Source: an uncultured Akkermansia sp. (GTDB lineage Bacteria; Verrucomicrobiota; Verrucomicrobiia; Verrucomicrobiales; Akkermansiaceae). Taken from it: a stretch of DNA of 10,596 nt. The position numbers were made by a program, and so were the translations under genes. The notes beneath the pieces are model-generated. The model was not told the origin of the DNA. It did no database searches and saw only the letters and a list, made by a program, of their open reading frames with translations. Within the stretch, counting starts at the first letter, position 1; every line of letters begins with the position of its first letter. Below are positions 1 through 5,588 of this stretch, piece by piece. The stretch covers positions 1-10,596 of the forward strand of contig CAJGDB010000063.1 in the NCBI GenBank assembly GCA_904502165.1, given 5' to 3'.

Positions 1-116
1 ATGTCCTCAATCTTGGTGGATTGCGTCCAGGCACCCTCCTGGGGAATGGGGGCGGGGCCGTGATTGCAGCCCTTCTTGACGCAACACATCTGTTCGACTT
101 CGTGTGTGTACTGCAT
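1..116 (-). CDS. NifU/IscU-like Fe-S cluster scaffold protein, N-terminal part (cut by left edge)
   Basis: An open frame starts with ATG at 116 and runs off the left edge after 38 complete codons. The visible protein begins MQYTHEVEQMCCVKKGC and continues with NHGPAPIPQEGAW. From memory this matches the start of an anaerobe-type family annotated as iron-sulfur cluster assembly scaffold (NifU/IscU-related). In that family the cluster-binding region follows shortly after, so it would lie outside this window. Three cysteines (residues 11, 12 and 17) occur in the visible part. The likely role is to build or carry an Fe-S cluster in the cytoplasm, but this rests on a 38-residue match made without a search. 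No Shine-Dalgarno is visible: the bases before ATG are A/C-rich. A promoter with a perfect TATAAT lies about 75 nt upstream, so the gene is probably its own transcription unit, separated from eno by the eno terminator. Confidence 0.55.
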   Translation of the reverse strand, partial: MQYTHEVEQMCCVKKGCNHGPAPIPQEGAWTQSTKIED

Positions 117-139
117 AATGTGTGATTATGTTATGTTGG

Positions 140-172
140 AAAAATGCTCGGCACCGCGCGCACGCGCTGGTG
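140..172 (-). terminator. Terminator-like hairpin in the leader of the Fe-S scaffold gene (attenuator candidate)
   Basis: On the minus-strand transcript a GC hairpin (152-172) has CACC pairing with GGTG and GCGC with GCGC, with one bulged base and a 4-nt loop. Seven bases later comes a run of five U (140-144), and then the A/C-rich stretch leading to the ATG at 116. It lies between the promoter and the gene, so it could attenuate transcription. The U run is short and not directly next to the stem, so it may be only a structured leader. Confidence 0.35.
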
Positions 173-183
173 ATACCTTGCTG

Positions 184-198
184 CCGCTATTATAGCGG
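184..198. promoter_or_regulatory. Perfect 7-1-7 palindrome covering the -10 box (operator candidate)
   Basis: CCGCTAT-T-ATAGCGG is a perfect inverted repeat with one central base. The TATAAT of the Fe-S scaffold promoter (189-194) lies wholly inside it. A homodimeric repressor bound here would block RNA polymerase. No regulator gene is adjacent, and a chance palindrome around a -10 box is possible. Confidence 0.35.
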
Positions 199-216
199 TT
201 TTTCCAGAATTGGCGA
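189..216 (-). promoter_or_regulatory. Sigma70-like promoter of the Fe-S scaffold gene
   Basis: Read on the minus strand, TCGCCA (211-216) is followed after 16 nt by a perfect TATAAT (189-194). Transcription would start near 182 and give a leader of about 65 nt. The promoter lies just downstream of the eno terminator, so it supplies an independent start for the left-edge gene. The -35 match is only 4 of 6. Confidence 0.6.
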
Positions 217-239
217 GCATAAAAACGCTTGTATCACAC

Positions 240-282
240 AAAAACACCTGGCAACCCACCCCTTCCGGGGTGGATTGCCAGG
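240..282 (-). terminator. Intrinsic terminator of eno
   Basis: The minus-strand RNA folds into a long stem: CCTGGCAA (275-282) pairs with TTGCCAGG (247-254), then after one mismatch CCACCCC pairs with GGGGTGG, closed by a GGAA (GNRA-type) tetraloop. It is followed by TGTTTTTGTG. It lies about 27 nt after the enolase stop codon. Confidence 0.9.
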
Positions 283-309
283 GTATGAGGGACCAACCGG
301 GCTGCCAAT

Positions 310-1587
310 TCAGCCTTTCAGGCCATAGCGGGCTGTTTCACCCAGTTGTTCTTCAATGCGAAGCAAGCGGTTGTACTTTGCCAGACGGTCTGCCCGGGAG
401 AGCGAGCCCGTCTTAATCTGCCCGGCGTTGGTGGCTACCGAAAGATCAGCAATGAAGCTGTCTTCTGTTTCTCCGCTGCGGTGGGAAATCACGGCGGTGT
501 AGGCGTTGGTGGTAGCCAGCCGCACAGCTTCGAATGTTTCGCTCAGCGAGCCAATCTGGTTGAGCTTCACCAGGATGGAGTTGGCCACACCCCGCTCTAT
601 GCCCCGGCGCAGGAAGTCCACGTTGGTTACAAACAGGTCATCACCCACCAGCTGGCAGCGGTCGCCCAGGGTGTTGGTGAGGTACTTCCAGCCTTCCCAG
701 TCGTTCTCTGCACAGCCGTCCTCAATGGAGATGATGGGGTAGCGGCGGATGAGCTCTTCGTAGTAGGAGGTCAGCTCAGCTGCGGTGAGTTTGTCTCCGG
801 TGCTCTTGCGGAATACATAGAGGCCACTTTCGGCATCGTAGAATTCCGAGCTCGCCACATCCAGCGCCAGGGCCACTTCCCTGCCAGGTTCATAGCCGGC
901 ATTGGTGATGGCTTCTACAATGGTATCCAGGGCTTCATCTGCACTGTGAAGGTTGGGGGCATAGCCTCCTTCATCACCCACGGCAGTACTCAGCCCTTTC
1001 TTACGCAGTACGGCTGCCAGCGAATGGAAAACCTCAGCACCGCAGCGCAGCGCTTCCCGGAAGGTGGGCAGCCCACGGGGGATGATCATGAATTCCTGAA
1101 AATCTATCGGGGCATCAGAGTGTGCTCCGGCATTCAGGACGTTCATCATCGGAACCGGCAGAACATGGGCATTCGGCCCGCCCAGATACCGGTACAGGGG
1201 CTGCCCGGTGGCCCAGGCTGCGGCCCGTGCAGTGGCAAGGGATACTGCCAGTACGGCATTGGCCCCTACCCGGCTCTTATTGGGGGTTCCGTCTACTTCT
1301 CTCATGCGGGCATCTACGGCTATCTGATTGGTAGCATCCATTCCCACCAATGCGGCGGCCAGTTCGGTATTGGCGTAGTTGACAGCCTGAAGCACGCCTT
1401 TCCCGCGGTAGCGCTTCGGGTCACCATCGCGCAATTCGCAGGCTTCGTGTTCTCCTGTGGAGGCACCGCTGGGTACCGATGCATGGCCGAATGCACCGCC
1501 CGCAAGGGTTACTTCGGCTTCGACTGTCGGGTTCCCACGGGAATCCAGTACTTCCCGGGCATGTATCTTTGTTATGCTTGTATTCAT
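310..1587 (-). CDS. eno: Enolase (phosphopyruvate hydratase)
   Basis: Cytoplasmic glycolytic enzyme converting 2-phosphoglycerate to phosphoenolpyruvate with Mg2+; it is also an RNA degradosome partner in some bacteria. At 425 residues the length is normal. The N-terminal domain has DSRGNPTVE (15-23) and SVPSGASTGEHEA (37-49). In the barrel, VGDEGGYAPN carries the catalytic Glu206. The Mg2+ ligands are predicted as Asp243, Glu289 (SIEDG) and Asp316 (VGDDLF), the catalytic Lys is 341 (KLNQIGS), and the phosphate-binding SHRSGETED starts at 368. SIEDGCAENDW has Cys where many homologues have Leu or Met, which is not catalytic. The ATG at 1587 has AAAGGA about 10 nt upstream, the clearest ribosome site in the window. 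The gene is transcribed alone from the promoter at 1623-1651 and ends at the terminator at 240-282. Confidence 0.98.
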   Translation of the reverse strand: MNTSITKIHAREVLDSRGNPTVEAEVTLAGGAFGHASVPSGASTGEHEACELRDGDPKRYRGKGVLQAVNYANTELAAALVGMDATNQIAVDARMREVDGTPNKSRVGANAVLAVSLATARAAAWATGQPLYRYLGGPNAHVLPVPMMNVLNAGAHSDAPIDFQEFMIIPRGLPTFREALRCGAEVFHSLAAVLRKKGLSTAVGDEGGYAPNLHSADEALDTIVEAITNAGYEPGREVALALDVASSEFYDAESGLYVFRKSTGDKLTAAELTSYYEELIRRYPIISIEDGCAENDWEGWKYLTNTLGDRCQLVGDDLFVTNVDFLRRGIERGVANSILVKLNQIGSLSETFEAVRLATTNAYTAVISHRSGETEDSFIADLSVATNAGQIKTGSLSRADRLAKYNRLLRIEEQLGETARYGLKG

Positions 1588-1622
1588 CTGTTGTTAGTCC
1601 TTTCTAACTTTCTTCTGGCGGC

Positions 1623-1651
1623 AGTATACTGATTCACTCCGCAAATTGCAA
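1623..1651 (-). promoter_or_regulatory. Strong sigma70-like promoter of eno
   Basis: Minus strand: TTGCAA (1646-1651), a spacer of exactly 17 nt, then TATACT (1623-1628). Transcription should start near 1616, giving a leader of about 30 nt that contains AAAGGA ahead of the eno ATG. The position just downstream of the helicase terminator fits a monocistronic eno. Confidence 0.75.
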
Positions 1652-1757
1652 GCTTTTTCTCTATAATTTTAGCAGTATTTTGTATTTGTTCACGCTCGCC
1701 TCCTCTTTTCGGCAGACAGGCAACGACACAAATACATTCACACACAAAGTCTTACAC

Positions 1758-1794
1758 AAAAAAACTCCCATTCCCGGCTCAGCGGAAATGGGAG
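1758..1794 (-). terminator. Intrinsic terminator of the DEAD-box helicase gene
   Basis: On the minus strand CTCCCATT (1787-1794) pairs with AATGGGAG (1765-1772), with an inner CCG/CGG pairing, and an unbroken run of seven T follows (1758-1764). It lies about 37 nt after the helicase stop codon and separates that gene from eno. Confidence 0.88.
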
Positions 1795-1831
1795 GAGCAG
1801 AAAAAGAAAAGAATCAGCTACGTGCGTTATT

Positions 1832-3676
1832 TCAATCGCGGCGGCGGGGACGCTTGCTGAATTTATCATAAAACACGCGTTCACTTCTCTCCTGGCGACC
1901 ATAAGCTTCACGGCGGCCCAGGAAACCGGAGTTTCCACGGGCATCACGCTCGCGGCGGATGCCGGAATTATTACGGCCGGAGTATGAAGCCCCGCGGCGT
2001 TCACGCTCACGGGGACGGAATTCGCGTTCATGAGGCTCATTACCCACAGAAGTCGGGCGGCCCTTATCTTCACGCACATTTACCTCATACCCGCAGATAT
2101 GGCAGGTTCCCAGGCGTTCGATCAGCTGGGGGGCAATCTCAGGAGACACCTCGATGAGCGTGTGCTTGAGGAAAAGGCGAATATCACCCACCATTCCCTT
2201 GGGAGCACCGCCTTCGTTGTAGAACAACCCGGCAATATCCTTGGGACGCAGGCCCAGCAGTTTGCCGCCGTTCATGAACAAAGTGACGCTCTGCTGCAGA
2301 CTGCTCCAGTCGTTCCCCTTTTCCACGGGTGTACCGGCATCGTCCGTCGCGCGGGACGGACGGGAGAATTTGCTGGGTCTGTCTTCCGGAATGGGCTGCA
2401 GCTCTCTGCTGGTCTTGGCTACCAGCAGATTGAACATGGCCGCGAGCAGCTGTTCGACCGGCATATCAATATCATTCAGCTCTTCCGGCAATTCGGTGAC
2501 GCTGGCTGCCTTTTCCAGAATTTCATCCACCAGGGATTCGCGGCGCACTTCCTCCACCTGGGTACCCGTCATGACTTTCTCACGCTGCATACGCACCCCT
2601 ACAAAACGCTCCAGACGAGCCAGGAGCGAGAAGTCTCTGCGACCGATGAAGGAAACGGCCCTGCCCTTGCGTCCGGCGCGGGCGGTGCGACCAATGCGAT
2701 GCACGTAATCCTCCGGGTCACGCGGCAGTTCAAAGTTCACCACGGTGTCAACATCATCAATATCCAGCCCACGGGCTGCAATATCTGTGGCCACCAGCAC
2801 GGTGAGATTTCCCTTACGGAAGGAGTCCATCACGCGTTCACGCAAGGTCTGCGGCATATCACCATGCAAACGGTCCACGGCATAGCCACGGGCCAGCAGG
2901 CCATCTACAATATCATCCACCACACGCTTGGTATTGGCAAATACCAGTCCGCGCTTCATGCGGCCCATTTCAATCAGACGACTGAGCACCTCAATGCGCG
3001 ATGAAAACACCACTTCATAAACAATCTGTTCGCAGGTGGGTACTGTCAGCTGAGGGCGTTCAATCGAGATTTCCTGCGGCGCTCCGGCCACAGATTCCAC
3101 CAGATTGCGGATGGCCGGGGACATTGTGGCCGAGAAGAGGAGAGTCTGGCGGTCTTCCGGCAGCATGGCCACAATGCGGTCAATATCCTCCTGGAATCCC
3201 ATATCCAGCATTTCATCTGCTTCATCCAGAATAAGCATGGATATGGAGTCCGTCTTCAACTCACCCTGCTCCATGAGGTCAATGACTCGCCCGGGAGTAC
3301 CGACGACAAACTGAACCCCGCGCTTCAAGGCGGCCAGCTGAGGCCCGAACGAGGAGCCTCCATAAATCGGCACGGCAGAAACACCATCCAGGAACAATGC
3401 AAGCTTATCGACCTCCCGGCAGATCTGCACGGCAAGTTCACGCGTAGGAGCCAGGCAAAGTACCTGAACCGACCGCACCGAGGGGTCAATGCTTTCAAGC
3501 GCAGGAATGGAGAATGCAAGAGTCTTGCCCGAACCGGTATGGGAAAGGCCCAGAATGTCTGCCCCGCTCAATGCCGGGGGAATGGCCTGTTCCTGTATGG
3601 GAGAAGGGGTTTCAAATCCGAGCACCTCAATGGCCTCCAGAATCTCCGGGCAGATACCAAGTTCAGAAAAAGTCAT
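1832..3676 (-). CDS. DEAD-box ATP-dependent RNA helicase, DeaD/CsdA type with DbpA-like RNA-binding domain
   Basis: Unwinds RNA duplexes using ATP; relatives act in ribosome assembly, mRNA decay and cold adaptation. From ATG 3676 (614 residues): Q-motif FSELGI...TPSPIQ (3-27), motif I SHTGSGKT (45-52), PTREL (77-81), TPGR (127-130), DEAD (151-154), SAT (182-184), ATDIAARGLDID (296-307) and HRIGRTARAGRKG (326-338). A DbpA-like RNA-binding fold follows at about 463-536 (LFMNGGKLLGLRPKDIAGLF, later IEV and YEVNV). The last 75 or so residues are a basic Arg/Gly-rich tail ending KRPRRRD, probably disordered and RNA-binding. The start is not certain: ATG 3676 fits the family N-terminus but lacks a Shine-Dalgarno, whereas an in-frame ATG at 3709 has GGAG 14 nt upstream and would add 11 residues. 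Transcription is monocistronic, divergent from the membrane-protein gene. The name deaD/csdA would suit, but the exact orthology is not proven. Confidence 0.95.
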   Translation of the reverse strand: MTFSELGICPEILEAIEVLGFETPSPIQEQAIPPALSGADILGLSHTGSGKTLAFSIPALESIDPSVRSVQVLCLAPTRELAVQICREVDKLALFLDGVSAVPIYGGSSFGPQLAALKRGVQFVVGTPGRVIDLMEQGELKTDSISMLILDEADEMLDMGFQEDIDRIVAMLPEDRQTLLFSATMSPAIRNLVESVAGAPQEISIERPQLTVPTCEQIVYEVVFSSRIEVLSRLIEMGRMKRGLVFANTKRVVDDIVDGLLARGYAVDRLHGDMPQTLRERVMDSFRKGNLTVLVATDIAARGLDIDDVDTVVNFELPRDPEDYVHRIGRTARAGRKGRAVSFIGRRDFSLLARLERFVGVRMQREKVMTGTQVEEVRRESLVDEILEKAASVTELPEELNDIDMPVEQLLAAMFNLLVAKTSRELQPIPEDRPSKFSRPSRATDDAGTPVEKGNDWSSLQQSVTLFMNGGKLLGLRPKDIAGLFYNEGGAPKGMVGDIRLFLKHTLIEVSPEIAPQLIERLGTCHICGYEVNVREDKGRPTSVGNEPHEREFRPRERERRGASYSGRNNSGIRRERDARGNSGFLGRREAYGRQERSERVFYDKFSKRPRRRD

Positions 3677-3777
3677 AGACGGCGCAGAGAATGCCTGAAA
3701 GCATATCATTTGTAAAGAAAAATCTCCAGCATGCACAAACTCAGATTACTTTATCCGTCTGCGCGGCAAAAAAGGAA

Positions 3778-3806
3778 TTGCCATGGCTTCTCTCTCACGC
3801 TATACT
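3778..3806 (+). promoter_or_regulatory. Sigma70-like promoter giving a leaderless mRNA for the small membrane protein
   Basis: TTGCCA (3778-3783), a 17-nt spacer, then TATACT (3801-3806). Only 8 nt separate the -10 box from the ATG at 3815, so the normal start distance puts the first transcribed base at or within two bases of the start codon. No Shine-Dalgarno is present. Confidence 0.65.
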
Positions 3807-3814
3807 TCCCCTGC

Positions 3815-4174
3815 ATGAGCGAACAACAGGAAGATTACAACGCATTCAACAGCTGGGACTCTTTCGGAGCCACCCTCATGCTGGGCATCATGCCCGCCAT
3901 CATGTACTACGTATTCACCAAGGCGGATAAAGGAGAACCCGATATCTCCCTCATCGTCCTCATTGTACTCGCGGCTGTACTCATCAGCCTCGCGGTGCTG
4001 GCGGTCTCTCTCGTCACCCGCTGGCGCATCATCGGCACGATGGTCAACATTGCCAGTGCCATCCTTACGCCGGTCTACATTACCATTGCAGTATGCGCCT
4101 GGCTGCCGGACGCTGAACCTGCCCAGCCGGCCCCTGCGTCAGAGCCCGCGGCTCAACCCACCCAGGCACCCTGA
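3815..4174 (+). CDS. Small three-helix membrane protein of unknown function
   Basis: A 119-residue protein when started at ATG 3815. An in-frame ATG at 3731 would add 28 residues, but it lies upstream of the promoter at 3778-3806 and its extra sequence shows no homologue-like pattern, so it was rejected. I do not recognise the family. The N-terminus is short and acidic/polar (MSEQQEDYNAFNSWDSF). Three hydrophobic segments follow at about 16-34, 44-68 and 72-96, the second very rich in Leu, Val, Ile and Ala. A short charged loop (TKADKGEPD) separates the first two and TRWR the last two. The C-terminal 20 or so residues are a Pro/Ala/Gln tail (PAQPAPASEPAAQPTQAP), probably disordered. It should sit in the inner membrane. 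It is the only plus-strand gene here, divergent from the helicase and convergent with the RHH gene, with 9 nt between the stop codons and no clear terminator. Confidence 0.7.
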   Translation: MSEQQEDYNAFNSWDSFGATLMLGIMPAIMYYVFTKADKGEPDISLIVLIVLAAVLISLAVLAVSLVTRWRIIGTMVNIASAILTPVYITIAVCAWLPDAEPAQPAPASEPAAQPTQAP

Positions 4175-4183
4175 TGCAGAGCT

Positions 4184-4369
4184 TTACTTTTCCTGCTCTT
4201 CCTTGATGATTTCCTCGTACTCCTGCACGGTTTCCTCGATGAAGAGAGTGACGGCAGAGGTCATGGTCTGCCCGTAATAGGCACAGGCTTTCTGGAATTT
4301 CTCTACTAAAGCGCTGTCTACATACAGGCCCAGCATCTTCTTGTTCTCGGCTCGTTGTCTTGGTGCCAT
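4184..4369 (-). CDS. Small ribbon-helix-helix (Arc/CopG-like) DNA-binding protein
   Basis: A 61-residue protein of RHH size. A basic N-terminal arm (MAPRQRAENKK) leads into a short beta-strand pattern KMLGLYVD (11-18), a first helix (about 19-32, SALVEKFQKACAYY), a turn GQTMT, and a second helix (about 37-58) ending in a very acidic tail (EEIIKEEQEK). This order is the RHH fold, in which two chains pair their strands to read the DNA major groove. It begins 6 nt after the fmt stop codon, so it is almost surely co-transcribed and translationally coupled with fmt, since no Shine-Dalgarno is visible. RHH proteins are often antitoxins or autorepressors. No toxin gene is adjacent (downstream is the convergent membrane-protein gene), so it looks like an orphan. 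It may act on the inverted repeat in front of fmt, which is inference. Confidence 0.7.
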   Translation of the reverse strand: MAPRQRAENKKMLGLYVDSALVEKFQKACAYYGQTMTSAVTLFIEETVQEYEEIIKEEQEK

Positions 4370-4375
4370 GGTTAT

Positions 4376-5362
4376 TTATGCGTCAGGGGTGGAGGGCAGG
4401 CCCAGAATGGTGCCAGGCATAATCTTGTGCCCGGCAAAGAAACTTTCGGCATTCATTTTGCGTGCGCCCGAGGGCTGCATGGTGGTGATGCGGATGGCGC
4501 CGCCACGGCGACCGCCACAAGAGATAAGCATACCCTCCGGCCCGGATTCCAGCACCATGCCCGGCACGGCATCCTCAGGTTTGCGGACATTGAGGAACAT
4601 ATCCACCGGCGGAAATATCTTCAAGGTCTTGTCCTGCCCGCTGTGCACGGAGGGATAGATGGTGAAGGTGCCCGGCCATGAATGATAGGCGCGTATCTTG
4701 CGCGCCACCTGCAGGGCTGGCTGGCTCCAGTCTATTTCGCCATGTGCCCGGAGCAGCTTGGGGGCGTAGGTCATGAGGTTCTCATCCTGTTCCTCGCTCA
4801 GGGTATTCCCGGCAGAAAGAATCCCGATGGCTTCCATCAAGGGTTCAGGGGCAAGCAGCGCCAGGTCATCATGCAGACTCTCGCCGGTTTCCGTTCCTCG
4901 CAAGGGAATGACTTTCCGGCAGATGATATCCCCGGCATCCAGCTTTTTGACCACGTGCATAATGGTGATACCCGTTTCGTCATCACCGGCTTCTATGGCG
5001 GCCTGTATGCACGCCGCTCCGCGATGGCGCGGCAACAGCGAGGCATGGGCATTGATACAGGCTACCTTCGGCACATCTATCACTTCCTGCGAGAGAATCT
5101 GCCCATAGGCCATCACGACCACGATGTCCGGCTCATACGCCCGCAGCTGCTCCACGGCAGCGGCTTCGCGCATCTTTTCCGGCTGGAATACGGGGATTCC
5201 AAGCTGTTCGGCCACTACTTTCACGCGGGGTGGGGTCAGCACCAGATGACGCCCTACCGGCCGGTCCGGCTGGGTAATGAGCGCTACCACCTCCCCGGTG
5301 GCGGCAAGTGCCTGAAATGAGGGAATTGCTATATCCCCCGTTGCCATCATGACGATTCGCAT
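4376..5362 (-). CDS. fmt: Methionyl-tRNA formyltransferase
   Basis: Transfers a formyl group from 10-formyl-tetrahydrofolate to Met-tRNA(fMet), producing the initiator tRNA. From ATG 5362 the protein has 328 residues, normal to slightly long. It starts MRIVMMATGDIAIPSF, as expected for the formyltransferase fold. The active-site segment INAHASLLPRHRGAACIQ (103-120) carries Asn104 and His106, and KLDAGDI carries Asp142; together these are the catalytic triad. GAACIQ has Cys where most members have Pro. The C-terminal domain shows TYAPKL (198-203), GEIDW (208-212) and IRAYHSWPGTF (223-233). A GTG at 5377 would add five residues, but it overlaps the apparent promoter spacer and its ribosome site is poor. 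The RHH gene follows after 6 nt. No def (peptide deformylase) is adjacent, although it is a frequent neighbour. Confidence 0.95.
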   Translation of the reverse strand: MRIVMMATGDIAIPSFQALAATGEVVALITQPDRPVGRHLVLTPPRVKVVAEQLGIPVFQPEKMREAAAVEQLRAYEPDIVVVMAYGQILSQEVIDVPKVACINAHASLLPRHRGAACIQAAIEAGDDETGITIMHVVKKLDAGDIICRKVIPLRGTETGESLHDDLALLAPEPLMEAIGILSAGNTLSEEQDENLMTYAPKLLRAHGEIDWSQPALQVARKIRAYHSWPGTFTIYPSVHSGQDKTLKIFPPVDMFLNVRKPEDAVPGMVLESGPEGMLISCGGRRGGAIRITTMQPSGARKMNAESFFAGHKIMPGTILGLPSTPDA

Positions 5363-5365
5363 GCC

Positions 5366-5395
5366 GACTAAATACACGATTCCTGGTGTTTAGTC
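5366..5395. promoter_or_regulatory. Inverted repeat over the fmt promoter (operator candidate)
   Basis: GACTAAATACAC (5366-5377) and GTGTTTAGTC (5386-5395) form a 10-bp inverted repeat with a 2-nt insertion in the left arm. The left arm covers the presumed -10 box and the right arm touches the -35 box. A third half-site, TACTAAAC, lies at 5417-5424, and a small palindrome ACTTA-TT-TAAGT at 5399-5410. Short repeated half-sites suit an RHH-type repressor, and one is encoded in this operon. Confidence 0.4.
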
Positions 5396-5397
5396 AA
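5369..5397 (-). promoter_or_regulatory. Probable fmt-RHH promoter, near-leaderless
   Basis: Minus strand: TTGACT (5392-5397, 5 of 6 to consensus), a 17-nt spacer, then TATTTA (5369-5374, only 3 of 6). The -10 box ends 6 nt before the ATG at 5362, so transcription would start at the start codon itself. The weak -10 box limits confidence; a promoter further upstream cannot be excluded. Confidence 0.45.
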
Positions 5398-5427
5398 GAC
5401 TTATTTAAGTTTTCCTTACTAAACGTT

Positions 5428-5475
5428 CCGGAAACTGCCTCCAGCCTCCCGGAAACAGCAGGGTATGGCTGGAGG
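5428..5475. repeat. Long-loop inverted repeat with paired CCGGAAAC copies between the M60-like gene and fmt
   Basis: CCTCCAGCC (5438-5446) and GGCTGGAGG (5467-5475) form a perfect 9-bp stem around a 20-nt loop. Two direct copies of CCGGAAAC occur at 5428-5435 and 5449-5456, exactly 21 bp apart (two helical turns). The stem lies about 115 nt after the metalloprotease stop codon. It lacks a following T run in either direction, so it is not a standard terminator, although it could be a rho-type or processing structure. Confidence 0.4.
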
Positions 5476-5588
5476 TGTCAGCAGAAGGAATTTACGACAG
5501 ACGAGCCATATTCCTCCCGCCAGTTTTCTTCAGCATCTGTCACTTAGAAACAACAGGGCAGCTGGCTATCGACAACGCAAAGCAGGTG

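Noticed and set aside
346..1632. Long plus-strand frame of 428 codons opposite eno
   Set aside because: It is the antisense shadow of enolase, whose catalytic motifs are complete on the minus strand; the plus-strand product has no recognisable motif.
2030..3004. Plus-strand frame of 324 codons opposite the helicase
   Set aside because: Shadow of the DEAD-box gene; His/Gln-rich product without motifs.
4184..4369. RHH protein as an antitoxin of a toxin-antitoxin pair
   Set aside because: No toxin-like gene is adjacent: upstream is fmt and downstream is a convergent membrane protein on the other strand.
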